From Bacillota bacterium (GTDB lineage Bacteria > Bacillota > Clostridia > Lachnospirales > Lachnospiraceae), in NCBI GenBank assembly GCA_023414875.1, contig JAEZMV010000012.1, forward strand, positions 142,581 to 206,580: 64,000 nucleotides of DNA. Reading direction: 5' to 3'. This document shows positions 53,471 to 63,500 of this stretch, piece after piece. Made by a program: the position numbers and the translations under genes. Numbering within the stretch: the stretch's first letter is position 1; each line of letters opens with the position of its first letter. The notes below the pieces were generated by a model that saw only the letters and a list, made by a program, of their open reading frames with translations, made no database searches and was not told the DNA's origin.

Positions 53471-54573
53471 CGTTCCTCTTCCTTTCTGCTAAATATAAAC
53501 GCACCAAATGCCAAAGCGATCACCATAACAAGACTGCATATTATGATTACCATATTTGCTTTCCCAAAACGTCCAAATACAGATAAGTCGAAGGCCGCCT
53601 GTTGAATCTGATACATAGGCATTGCATCAGTAAGGCCTTTGATGTTAATTTCCTTGGAGTAAGTTCCACCAAAGAACATCATAATCCATAATACCGGCAT
53701 TATTAATACCATAGGGTTAGTTTTAATTAGTAATCCAATCACCGCTCCGATGGAAATCATACAAAGCGTAACAATAAAGAACATAAGAAACAGATATAGG
53801 TTACTTCCTAAATCGGCAGCATAATTCGCATTGAATACAAAGGTACTAATTAACATGATTGCAGAGATTTGTGCTACCACCTGTGGTACCAAACCAAGTA
53901 TCTTCTGCAAAAATATAATTACTCTGCTTTGAGGTGCTGCAATTAATCGATTAATTGTTTTGTTATCTCGTTCTCCAACAAAAGCCCCTGAACCAATTAA
54001 AGCACTCATAAAGCTGATCATAACCACCATGGATACTGCATAATAATCAATCATCGTACGGTTAACTCCCAGATCCTTTTGCTTGATATATTCCTTCGAT
54101 TGATCATTTGCCTGAGTCAACACCTCAGGAGCAGTCTTAATCACAGTCGATACAGCCTTATTCGTCTTAGCAAAGCTATTCAGAATCGCACCTACAGTCC
54201 GGTTTTGGATATGCTTCGAACCTTCATATATTTGAATTTCCATGGGATCTCCCCGAAACAAAACCGCTGCGGTGATTTCATCCTTACCAGCAAGCTGCTT
54301 TGCAGCTTCTATATCATCTGTTTCTTCAAAGGATAGGTTCTTATTATCTCCTGCGGTTCTCATAAAGCTTTGAATTGCTGCCAATTGATACGGATTCTCT
54401 GTCTCAACCAGATATTTTATATTTATCATTCCTACCGTCTCTTCTGCCTTATCCATGGAACCTAGCAGATTACCAAGCAGAAATACCAGAATTACCGGGA
54501 ACATAAGAAAGAAAAACAAATTCATTTTATCCCTTAAAAACTCCTTGGCTTCCTTTATCGCTATATTAAACAT
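53467..54573 (-). CDS. ABC-2 exporter permease
   Basis: This 368-residue membrane protein has the same layout as its neighbour: a first helix (LFFFLMFPVILVFLLGNLL), an extracellular segment to about 180 and five helices after. It stands like LnrM in the order ATPase-permease-permease. It starts 150 bases after the ATPase stop. Confidence 0.88.
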   Translation of the reverse strand: MFNIAIKEAKEFLRDKMNLFFFLMFPVILVFLLGNLLGSMDKAEETVGMINIKYLVETENPYQLAAIQSFMRTAGDNKNLSFEETDDIEAAKQLAGKDEITAAVLFRGDPMEIQIYEGSKHIQNRTVGAILNSFAKTNKAVSTVIKTAPEVLTQANDQSKEYIKQKDLGVNRTMIDYYAVSMVVMISFMSALIGSGAFVGERDNKTINRLIAAPQSRVIIFLQKILGLVPQVVAQISAIMLISTFVFNANYAADLGSNLYLFLMFFIVTLCMISIGAVIGLLIKTNPMVLIMPVLWIMMFFGGTYSKEINIKGLTDAMPMYQIQQAAFDLSVFGRFGKANMVIIICSLVMVIALAFGAFIFSRKEEER

Positions 54574-54723
54574 ATAATAACCATGCCTTTCTACAAATTT
54601 TTAAAAAACTTTAAATCTAATTTACTTACCTTTTCTTCTATTTAAAATCAAATTCCATTTACAATTCAACCTGCAGCTTCTGTATGTTTCAAATCTTCAT
54701 AATATTTGATTTTATCACTTTTT

Positions 54724-55671
54724 TTACCTTAATTCATGCCCCGTTAAGGTTAAAAACATGGTATCCAAATTCGGAACCTCCGTCTTAATATTGATAATTG
54801 GTAGCTGCTGGGTTATAAAATGCTCTAAAATCTTTGAAATACTATTTTTTTCGATAGCAATATCAATTCGGATTGTATTCTCTTCTGAGGAGATTGCTTT
54901 TACATCCGGCATATTACGAAGCTTGTTATGAAACACCTCAACCTCAAACGCGGCCGGTAATTTTGTTTCAATGTAAACAGATTGAACATCTGTTACCAAG
55001 GAAACCAGTTCCGGTTTTGTGCCACAGGCAATCATTTGCCCTTTATCGATGATAGCGATTCGGTCACAGATCTCTTCCACTTCATTCATATAATGAGAAG
55101 TATAGATTACAGTTGCTCCACGTTCTCTTAGTATCTTGATTGAATTTAAAATATGCTCTCTGGACTGGGCATCCACTCCGACGGTCGGTTCATCCATAAC
55201 AATCAGCTTTGGCTGATGAGCGATGCCACAGGCAATATTAAGTCTACGCTTCATACCTCCGGACATCTTCTTCGGTTTCATGGATAAACGGTCGGATAAA
55301 CCTACAAACTCCAAAGCTTCCCTCGCAAGATTAGTTAACTCCGTTCCCTTTTTACCATATAAAGAAGCAAAGAATTTTACATTTTCAAGCGCTGATAAAT
55401 GATCGTAAACCGCAATATCCTGCGGAACCATACCAATCATTTGTTTAATCTTCATCTTATCCTTACGGATATCCAAACCATCAATCGTTACTTCTCCTTT
55501 ATCAAAATCCGACAGGGTTGTAAGGACGCTTAGTGTTGTCGATTTTCCGGCACCGTTTGGTCCGAGTAACCCAAAGATCTCCCCGCTTTCTACATGAAAG
55601 CTTAAATTGTCGACTGCACATAGCTCACCATATTTTTTAGTAAGGGTTTTTATTGTAACAAAATAGGACAT
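54724..55671 (-). CDS. ABC exporter ATPase (LnrL/DrrA-like)
   Basis: This 315-residue ATP-binding subunit has Walker A GPNGAGKST at about 36-44, signature MSGGMKRRL, Walker B LIVMDEPTVGVD and the H-loop TSHYMNEVEE. The C-terminal DrrA-type domain ends in a 'LDTMFLTLTGHELR' motif. It heads the five-gene set ATPase-permease-permease-kinase-regulator. Confidence 0.93.
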   Translation of the reverse strand: MSYFVTIKTLTKKYGELCAVDNLSFHVESGEIFGLLGPNGAGKSTTLSVLTTLSDFDKGEVTIDGLDIRKDKMKIKQMIGMVPQDIAVYDHLSALENVKFFASLYGKKGTELTNLAREALEFVGLSDRLSMKPKKMSGGMKRRLNIACGIAHQPKLIVMDEPTVGVDAQSREHILNSIKILRERGATVIYTSHYMNEVEEICDRIAIIDKGQMIACGTKPELVSLVTDVQSVYIETKLPAAFEVEVFHNKLRNMPDVKAISSEENTIRIDIAIEKNSISKILEHFITQQLPIINIKTEVPNLDTMFLTLTGHELR

Positions 55672-55824
55672 ATCAATTCCTCCATTCCGTTCATTCCAAA
55701 ATTTTATTTATACTTATCATACACGATGGATCAGATTCCAGGAAGTGACAGCAGTGATAATGCCTCTATGACATTTGTCATGAGTTTATAGAAATGGACT
55801 TTTATGATGGATTAGGATTTTTCA

Positions 55825-55853
55825 TTGAAAAATCCAATGTTATCATTTATAAT
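55825..55853 (+). promoter_or_regulatory. tyrS promoter
   Basis: TTGAAA (55825-55830), 17 bases, TATAAT (55848-55853). The leader is about 70 bases, too short for a T-box riboswitch. Confidence 0.8.
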
Positions 55854-55929
55854 GTCTTTAGTTAAAGATTGAATGAAAAGGTAAGCATATATTATTACTG
55901 CTTTCCCATATATATTAAGGAGGAGAAAC

Positions 55930-57159
55930 ATGTCTGCAAATGTTTATGACATACTTTTGGAACGTGGATTTATCGAGCAATCCACACATGAAGAGATTCG
56001 CGAAATATTAGGAAAGGAATCTGTAACCTTTTATATAGGCTTTGATGCAACTGCCGACAGTTTAACTGCCGGACATTTTCTTACAGTAATGGCTATGATG
56101 CATATGCAAAGAGCCGGTCATAAACCGATCGCTCTTCTCGGAGGCGGTACTACCATGATTGGTGACCCCACAGGAAAATCCGATATGCGTACACTTATGA
56201 CCGTTGAAACCATTCAGCATAATGCAAACTGCTTCCAACAACAGCTTTCCAAGTTTATCGATTTTAGTGATGGTAAGGCTATTATTGCAAATAATGCGGA
56301 TTGGCTGTTGGATTTAAATTATGTAGAATTCTTAAGAGAAATCGGAATTCATTTCTCTGTTAATAAGATGTTAACGGCTGACTGTTACAAACAGCGTATG
56401 GAAAAGGGGCTCACCTTCTTCGAGTTTAACTACATGCTGATGCAGTCTTATGACTTCTGGAAATTAAATAAATTGTACGGTTGTTCCTTACAGCTGGGTG
56501 GTAATGATCAGTGGTCTAATATCCTTGGCGGCGTTGATTTAATTCGCCGTAAAGAGCAAAAACCAGCATTTGGTCTGACCTTTAAACTGTTAACCACCAG
56601 TGAGGGTATTAAGATGGGTAAGACCATGAAGGGTGCTGTTTGGTTGGATCCGAATAAGACCACTCCTTATGAATTCTATCAATATTGGAGAAACATTGAG
56701 GATGTTAAGGTAGAAGAATGTCTTGGTTTACTTACCTTCCTTCCTATGGAAGAAGTAAGAAGACTTGGAGCCTTAAAGGACGCTGAGATTAACCACGCAA
56801 AGGAAGTTCTTGCCTTTGAGATTACGAAGATTGTACATGGTGAAGAAGAAGCTACCAAAGCACAGGAAGCGGCCAGGGCATTGTTCGGTGGCGGTATGAA
56901 ATCGGAAGATATCCCTACTACAACTTATCCTAGGGCTCGCTTTGCCGAGGGAATTGATTTGATCACTTTGATGTGCGATGCAAAGCTTGCGGTCTCCCGC
57001 TCCGATGCAAGACGCACGATCCAACAGGGTGGCGTTACTGTAAATGATATTAAAATTGAAGATTTTGATAAGGCATTTACAAATAATGATTTTGATGCGG
57101 ATGGTGCCTTATTAGTAAGAAAAGGTAAAAAGGCCTTCCATCGTTTTATATCTGAATAA
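55930..57159 (+). CDS. tyrS: Tyrosyl-tRNA synthetase
   Basis: This 409-residue class I synthetase charges tRNA-Tyr. The HIGH-type segment is TAGHF (His49), with tyrosine-binding Tyr35/Asp39 region FDATADS. The KMSKS-type loop is KMGKT (228-232). An S4 RNA-binding domain ends the protein (about 345-405, LAVSRSDARRTIQQGGV). GGAGGAG precedes the ATG. It lies in front of the zinc-ribbon gene. Confidence 0.97.
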   Translation: MSANVYDILLERGFIEQSTHEEIREILGKESVTFYIGFDATADSLTAGHFLTVMAMMHMQRAGHKPIALLGGGTTMIGDPTGKSDMRTLMTVETIQHNANCFQQQLSKFIDFSDGKAIIANNADWLLDLNYVEFLREIGIHFSVNKMLTADCYKQRMEKGLTFFEFNYMLMQSYDFWKLNKLYGCSLQLGGNDQWSNILGGVDLIRRKEQKPAFGLTFKLLTTSEGIKMGKTMKGAVWLDPNKTTPYEFYQYWRNIEDVKVEECLGLLTFLPMEEVRRLGALKDAEINHAKEVLAFEITKIVHGEEEATKAQEAARALFGGGMKSEDIPTTTYPRARFAEGIDLITLMCDAKLAVSRSDARRTIQQGGVTVNDIKIEDFDKAFTNNDFDADGALLVRKGKKAFHRFISE

Positions 57160-57306
57160 TTAACCTGGCTGATGCAAAATGAATGATATTACACATTGCT
57201 AGAAGTATTATACTTCAAGCTTAGTGTAGGAAGGGGTTTCTTCCCAAATTAATATTAAGTTTTGTATCAGCCTTATTTATATAATAAGTAGAATGGAGTT
57301 GATCAT

Positions 57307-58236
57307 ATGCCCTGGTGTCCTAATTGTAAGGCTGAGTTTCAAGAAGGTGTAAAAGTATGTTCTGACTGTGACATCGAACTAGTTGAGGATCTCGCAAAAG
57401 CTGAAGTTTTGGAGCCCTTTTTTCAAGCAGAAGATAAAAAGGTAGCAGAAAAGCTTGCAAGTTTTTTTGAATATTCAGATTTGAGAGCTGAAGTTCGTTA
57501 TAATGAAGAAACAGAAGTTTATATAGTACTCGTTCCACCGAAACAGCAATCGCAAGCTAAAAAATTATATCAAGCCTTCTGTTTCGTTGAAAGTACCAAA
57601 ATGGAGCGTAACAATGAGAATAAAACTTCTTCGGTGGAGCATGATTCAGAAGAAGAGCCTATGGATATAGATCAAACCCTGGAAACGACGGAAGACGCTC
57701 TGAATGAAAAGGACGAAGATGATCTTAAAGCACCGGGTGATGATATCTCCGACTTTGATGAAGTTGAAAAACCTTCTTATGCTTATGTTATGAAGGAGGA
57801 TCAATATAAGGATCTGACCGGTACAGTCTGGATCTTTTTATTCTTTGGTCTCGCAGGTTCCGTCCTTGTTATTTTAAACATCATTGGTGTCTTTAGCTTT
57901 ATTAACGGCTGGATTGCTATAGGTGTTATGGGTGCTTTATTCCTATCCTTTATCTACATCGCCTTTAGTACCCACCAAAAGGCTAAGAAGGTTCAGGCTG
58001 AAATTGAAGCAGAGAACAAACTCACTGAAGAAATTAATCACTGGCTGGAGCAAACTGTTACAGAAAGCTTCCTCACAACCCTCCATAACGATGATATCTC
58101 AGAAGAGCTAAATTATATTAAGAATATCGAAACGATAAAAGAAATGTTACTTAAGGAATTCGGACCTCAAAATTTGGCTTATCTGGATCGCATAATTGAT
58201 GAGTATTACAGTACTACCTTTGATAATAACAACTAG
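57307..58236 (+). CDS. Zinc-ribbon protein with two membrane helices
   Basis: This 309-residue protein starts MPWCPNCKAEFQEGVKVCSDC, a four-Cys zinc ribbon. A DUF2007-like segment (about 38-95), an acidic spacer (about 100-155), two membrane helices (about 174-194, 199-219) and a helical cytoplasmic tail follow. The family is common in Lachnospiraceae; function unknown. It ends with a strong terminator. Confidence 0.8.
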   Translation: MPWCPNCKAEFQEGVKVCSDCDIELVEDLAKAEVLEPFFQAEDKKVAEKLASFFEYSDLRAEVRYNEETEVYIVLVPPKQQSQAKKLYQAFCFVESTKMERNNENKTSSVEHDSEEEPMDIDQTLETTEDALNEKDEDDLKAPGDDISDFDEVEKPSYAYVMKEDQYKDLTGTVWIFLFFGLAGSVLVILNIIGVFSFINGWIAIGVMGALFLSFIYIAFSTHQKAKKVQAEIEAENKLTEEINHWLEQTVTESFLTTLHNDDISEELNYIKNIETIKEMLLKEFGPQNLAYLDRIIDEYYSTTFDNNN

Positions 58237-58253
58237 ATAATTCGATTAGAAAT

Positions 58254-58306
58254 GGGTGATACCTGAAGCTGGAATTCTATATTCTAGTCAGGTATCATCC
58301 TTTTTT
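58254..58306 (+). terminator. Strong terminator after the zinc-ribbon gene
   Basis: GGGTGATACCTGA (58254-58266) pairs with TCAGGTATCATCC (58288-58300), then TTTTTT. Confidence 0.9.
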
Positions 58307-58489
58307 ATAATAAAAGTATTTCATAATTAACTATTTAAGATTACTATGAAACAAAATCATTTATTTGCCAAAAAAAGGGCAGACTACCCCTATATCATGT
58401 TTCGTGTTTTATAAACTATGCTGGCTCAGCCTAGAGTGTCAATCCCTATTTAAAGTAATCGTTCCTCAAATAGTAAAGCGATACAATAT

Positions 58490-58539
58490 ATCGCTCTATA
58501 GAATGTAATCAAAGATCGCTTTATAGAATGTAATCAAAG
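58490..58539. repeat. 25-base tandem direct repeat
   Basis: ATCGCTYTATAGAATGTAAT plus CAAAG occurs twice in tandem (58490-58514, 58515-58539) with one difference. A partial copy (ATATATCGCT) abuts on the left. It lies upstream of the birA promoter. Confidence 0.85.
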
Positions 58540-58557
58540 ATATTTAATAAAAAAATC

Positions 58558-58616
58558 GACTGATTGTCGACTCTTTCATATGACCTGGTTGACAATCAGT
58601 CATTTTATGTTATACT
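58558..58616 (+). promoter_or_regulatory. birA promoter overlapped by a perfect inverted repeat
   Basis: TTGACA (58589-58594), 16 bases, TATACT (58611-58616) with an extended TG. GACTGATTGTC (58558-58568) and GACAATCAGTC (58591-58601) are perfect 11-base inverted arms, the second on the -35. It may be an operator, but it does not match the known BirA box. Confidence 0.65.
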
Positions 58617-58646
58617 AAATCATCATATATGAGAAGGATTATACAA

Positions 58647-59621
58647 ATGGAAATAAAACATCAGGTACTAAAAATTCTGGAAGAAAACAGAGGTAATTCT
58701 GTGAACGGTTCTAAGCTTGCCAGTGAACTTTTTGTAACCAGAAGTTCTATATGGAAAGCCGTGAAAGCATTACAAAAGGATGGCTATCATATTGAGGCAG
58801 TAACCAATCGTGGATATTGTCTACTCTCACATAATGATATTGTATCAAGTGAGAGTATCACTCCTTATCTTAAGGGAAACGCAACCAGTTTCACCCTGGA
58901 GGTCAGACAAAGTGTGACTTCCACAAATACCGTTGCCAAGGAATTAGCTGCTAATGGGGCACCGGAAGGCACCGTGATTATAGCGAGGGAACAGACCGAA
59001 GGCCGTGGACGAATGGGACGCTCCTTCTACTCTCCTAATTCCTCCGGTATTTATTTCACCACTATTCTAAGGCCCTCTCTTAGCGTTGAAGATTCACTGC
59101 TGATTACTACTGCTGCAGCGGTTGCGGTGGCACAGGCAATCGAGCAGGTAACAGGTAAGAATGCTATGATTAAATGGGTAAATGATGTCTTTGTCGAGGG
59201 TAAAAAGGTATGTGGTATATTGACGGAGGCTTCACTAAACTTTGAAAACGGTGGTTTGGAATATGCTGTGGTTGGAATAGGAATTAACATTAAAACAAAT
59301 GATTTTCCCGAGGAAATCAATCATATTGCCGGTTCAATTTTTACTGAAGCTCCGTCTGATACACCGGTAAACTCCATGCTGATAGCCGAAGTACTAAACA
59401 ATCTCGCAAGCAGCATGAATTCCCTAACCGATAAGAAGTATCTAGAGGAATACAGAAAACGTTCCTTTCTGATAGGGAAGGATATCCTTGTTATAAAAGG
59501 CAGTACTTCAACCCCGGCTAAGGCAATTGATATTGACGAAAAAGCCAGACTGGTTGTTGAGTATGAAGATCATACCAGGGAAGCCTTAATATCCGGAGAG
59601 GTTAGTGTCCGGCAAGTATAG
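58647..59621 (+). CDS. birA: BirA, biotin-protein ligase with HTH
   Basis: This 324-residue bifunctional protein has an N-terminal winged helix (about 1-60, GSKLASELFVTRSSIWKAV) and a biotin ligase domain with GRGRMGRS at 119-126 and KWVNDVFVEGKKVCGIL with the catalytic Lys; the C-terminal SH3-like end is intact. It joins biotin to carboxylases and can act as a biotin-sensing repressor. AAGGA precedes ATG 58647; the ATG 18 bases earlier has none. BioY follows, giving a biotin supply unit. Confidence 0.95.
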   Translation: MEIKHQVLKILEENRGNSVNGSKLASELFVTRSSIWKAVKALQKDGYHIEAVTNRGYCLLSHNDIVSSESITPYLKGNATSFTLEVRQSVTSTNTVAKELAANGAPEGTVIIAREQTEGRGRMGRSFYSPNSSGIYFTTILRPSLSVEDSLLITTAAAVAVAQAIEQVTGKNAMIKWVNDVFVEGKKVCGILTEASLNFENGGLEYAVVGIGINIKTNDFPEEINHIAGSIFTEAPSDTPVNSMLIAEVLNNLASSMNSLTDKKYLEEYRKRSFLIGKDILVIKGSTSTPAKAIDIDEKARLVVEYEDHTREALISGEVSVRQV

Positions 59622-59778
59622 CCTAGTCAATTATGTTCTTTATCGTAATTTATGTTGATTTAGTTTATGTAAACTCAGGAATTATAATAAATTACTGTTT
59701 CACTATGAGCTATTACTTAAATATATGAAAGGGATGTGCAAGCACAGCTTTTAAGGATTGCTTGTATAATATGGTAAT

Positions 59779-60357
59779 ATGAATAACATAAATCAAACAG
59801 CTGCAATAAATAAAAGCAAAAGAATGAAAACCATTGATCTCGTTATGACAGGAATGTTCACGGCAATTCTCGTTGTAATGGCTCAGATTACAATACCGAC
59901 ACATCCAATCCCCTTTACTTTATCTTTATTTGCTGTGTTTTTAATCGGTGCTCTCTTATCTCCAAGGTATGCTTTTCTATCCGTAATTGTTTACCTACTA
60001 CTTGGTGCTTTTGGTGTCCCTGTCTTTTCGAAGATGAACGGTGGTATCGGTTATCTAACCAAAAGTACCGGAGGATATCTGATGGCTTATCCGATCATGG
60101 CGTTTATTACTTCTTTATTTTATAAATACAGTAAAAAATTTAAGGTTTCTGCTTTAGCCTGCGGTATGCTTATATCCCTCTTCTTGTGTTATCTACTGGG
60201 TACTTTATGGTTTACGAAGGTTTCCGGTATGGAATTCAATGATGCAATAAAAGCATGCGTGTACCCCTTTATTCCCTTTGATCTTGTAAAAATTGCTCTC
60301 GCCGTTTCTATCAGTACTGTAATCAGAAAGACTGTTATGAAGACCATCAATATATAA
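59779..60357 (+). CDS. bioY: Biotin transporter BioY
   Basis: This 192-residue membrane protein has six helices. It is the substrate-binding subunit of an ECF transporter for biotin, with the family segment GAFGVPVFSKMNGGIGYLTKSTGGYLMAYP. It lies 157 bases after birA. No ribosome site precedes the ATG, and TATAAT (59765-59770) lies just 8 bases before it, so the transcript could be leaderless; an ATG 15 codons in (MKTIDL) lacks a site too. The energy-coupling proteins are not in the window. Confidence 0.9.
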   Translation: MNNINQTAAINKSKRMKTIDLVMTGMFTAILVVMAQITIPTHPIPFTLSLFAVFLIGALLSPRYAFLSVIVYLLLGAFGVPVFSKMNGGIGYLTKSTGGYLMAYPIMAFITSLFYKYSKKFKVSALACGMLISLFLCYLLGTLWFTKVSGMEFNDAIKACVYPFIPFDLVKIALAVSISTVIRKTVMKTINI

Positions 60358-60450
60358 GATTTCATAAAGAGTTTTCGTTTTATATGAAGCTATCCGATAT
60401 TAAGTACAATCTGTTCACCCATGAATTTCACTTATGTGAGGATTGTAAAT

Positions 60451-60484
60451 GGAGCTGCGCATTTTTTCTAAATGCGTCAGCTCC
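60451..60484. other. Hairpin without T run after bioY
   Basis: GGAGCTG and GCATTT pair with AAATGC and CAGCTCC across small bulges. No T run, so it may not terminate. Confidence 0.5.
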
Positions 60485-60513
60485 AAAGATATCGCCAGTA
60501 GCGAATATAATTA

Positions 60514-60548
60514 AAATACTCCCCTAGATTTCACTCAGGGGAGCATTT
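60514..60548. terminator. Hairpin between bioY and the SNF2 gene
   Basis: AAATACTCCCCT pairs with AGGGGAGCATTT (one mismatch) over 11 bases. It lies 33 bases past the minus-strand SNF2 stop and may serve both converging transcripts; T runs are short. Confidence 0.65.
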
Positions 60549-60580
60549 CATATCACATCATCTCTTGTCATTCTTGGTTA

Positions 60581-63500
60581 TTACATCGGAGCAAACAATT
60601 CCTGTAGCTCCTCTTTTGATAGCGTATTGATAAATACTTCCTTCGAACTGATAACAGAATCGGATAATTCCTTCTTCTTACGCTGCAGCTTGAATATCTT
60701 CTCTTCAATCGTTCCCTTTGTAATTAACTTCATAACATGAACCTTGTTCTGTTGACCAATTCTGTAAGCACGATCCGTTGCCTGATCCTCCACCGCCGGA
60801 TTCCACCAGGGATCATAATGAATCACGGTATCTGCTCCGGTTAGATTTAAACCGGTTCCTCCGGCCTTCAATGAGATTAGGAAAACCTTCCCTTCTCCGT
60901 TATTAAACCGTTTTACATAATCATTCCGATCTTCGGTTGCAGTTGATCCCTCAAGATAGAAATAAGGTATATCCAAATCCTTTAACTCATTCTCAATGAT
61001 CCTTAACATTGAAGTAAATTGTGAAAATACTAGAATCCGGTGATCATTCGCAATCGCTTCAGGAATTACTTCCATCAGTAGCTCCAGCTTACCACTGCCG
61101 CCCTGGTAATTTTCAATAAAGGTTGAAGGATGGCAGCAAATTTGACGAAGACGTGTCAATGCTGCTAATATTTTAATTCTACTCTTCTCCACACCATTCT
61201 CTTCAATCTCAGAATTCAGTTCACTTCGAATGTTTTCTAAGTAAGACAGATAAACCAGCTTCTGACCTTCCGATAATTCTGTCAGCATCTTGGTCTCATA
61301 CTTATCCGGTAATTCCGTTAATACGTCCTTCTTCATTCGACGTAGAATAAATGGAGCGATATGCTGGTGAAGATCTTTTAAAATCTCCACATCCTCCTTC
61401 ATAATCGGCTTTTCATAAAATTCAACAAACTTCGTGTGACTTCCTAAATATTCCGGCATAATAAAATCAAAGATAGACCATAGCTCGGACAAGCTGTTTT
61501 CAATTGGAGTACCGGTCAAAGCAAAGCGGTGATCTGCACGAAGTCTTTTCACCGATTTAGCATTCAACGAGGAATCATTTTTAATAAACTGAGCTTCATC
61601 AATAAATACCGTATGAAAATCAATCTTTTCATATAAGGTAATATCTCTACGAATTAGCGGATATGAGGTGATAAGCACATCATAATCCTTATACCTACCG
61701 ATTGACTCTTGGCGTTCCGCCGGATTTCCGCTAACTACCAGTGCTTTCAGGTGCGGTGCGAAGTTCTCTATCTCATCCTGCCAGTTGTAGATTAGAGAGG
61801 TTGGACATACAATTAAGGTGTGGGACTTTTTACTCTCATTGACATTTGACACGATATATACGATGGACTGTAGTGTTTTACCGAGACCCATGTCATCTGC
61901 TAGTATTCCACCTAGTTCATTATCCGCTAAGGTTTTTAGCCATTTATACCCGGTAAACTGATAGGGGCGAAGTTCTGCTAATATTCCCTTTGGCAGCTGA
62001 TATTCTGTTTTTGCAGGGTTTAATATCTTTTCTGTTAATGCCGTAAAATCTCGGTCTCTTTCAAAGACAAAATCCTTTTCTGAAAATGCCTTATTCAGAT
62101 AAGCAGCATGATATTTTTCCAGAAGAAGTGCATCCTCCTTCAGCTTTTTATCATTTACATTCAATGAGCTTAGGATATTGGAAACTTCACTGATAGTTTT
62201 ATCCTCCAGATTAATAAAGCTTCCATTCTTCAGCCGGTAATACTTCTTCTTAATCTGATAAGAATGAAGAAGTTCTTTTAACTCCTCCTTGGGAACCTCA
62301 TCAAAGGACATATCAAGCTCCAGCATATTAAATTCTGAGTTCATACGAACACCGGCTTTAAAGCTTCCGGGCGCACGAATACCCATGCGTCTGAAGTCTT
62401 CGGAATAAAAAAGCTGCGCCTTTGATTCTAACTCCATAACCCGTCCGGATAAGAATTCATAAATCCGATCCTCGTCCTTAAGCAGGTAAAAATTCTTATA
62501 AGGCACAAAACCCTCCTGAAGGAGTTCGGAGATGATTGCATCTTCTTTTTCACGTTGTCTCACAATGATATAAGGACCTGCGGAAGCATTTCCAAAAGAA
62601 TTAAACTCATAATCACTATACTTATATTTTAGTTCTGCCTTAATTCCCGTTTTGAATTTATCAAAATACAGTTTTGCTTCCATATCACAGGTAATATATC
62701 TGCTTTTTAACTCCTCCGGTACGTCGAGCACCATGGTTTCACTAATTCTTGGCAGTACATGCTCCAAAAAGCTTGTTTTACTTTCACCTCGAAAAACCAG
62801 TGGATCTTTATCTTTCCCAAGGCTGTTATAGAAGGGCTTAAAATTTCTGATAAATTTCTTGTCCGGCAGATAGATTGCTCCATCATAAAACAACAATTCA
62901 CCTGTCTCCGTAATCGGAAGTACAGAATCCTTCCCCTGATAATCGATGGTAATCGAATCCTCGTCCAATGTCAGCTGGTAGGATATCTTCGGATTTTCCC
63001 TAATAAATGTAACATCTGTAAAAACCTTTCCATACAATTCCAGAGTAAAACTACTTCCGTTTAGAATACCGAGTAACTTAATCAGCATATTCTTTGTTAT
63101 AAACATCTGTGCCTTTGAAAATATCTTAGAAAAATGGGTACTGTCGATTATCTCCTGAATCTCATAGATACCTAACAGATAGTCGATTATTTTTAATGAT
63201 ATATTGTCAAACGTACTCTCACCAAAGACGTATTTAAATTCCTTACCAATTGCAAAACTTTCATGATGATAGATGTCGGCTAAAAACTTCTTAATGGTTT
63301 GTATTTTATATTTACGATTACTACCTCCCCGAAGAGATACCATTGCTCTCCCATTCTCACCCTTTAATATGGCAGGTATCGTTATAATCGGTTCTAATTG
63401 AAAGGTTTCACCTACAAGAACTGTATCCTCCTGAGCAATAAAATAATCCAGCAGAGTTATGATCTTACGTTCCTCGGGATTTCTTGTTTCCGTAAGCATT

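Noticed and set aside
55672..55929. T-box riboswitch before tyrS
   Set aside because: The promoter leaves a leader of only about 70 bases and no GGTGG/antiterminator motif is present.
58558..58601. Classical BirA operator
   Set aside because: The inverted repeat lacks the TGTTAAC-type arms of known BirA boxes.
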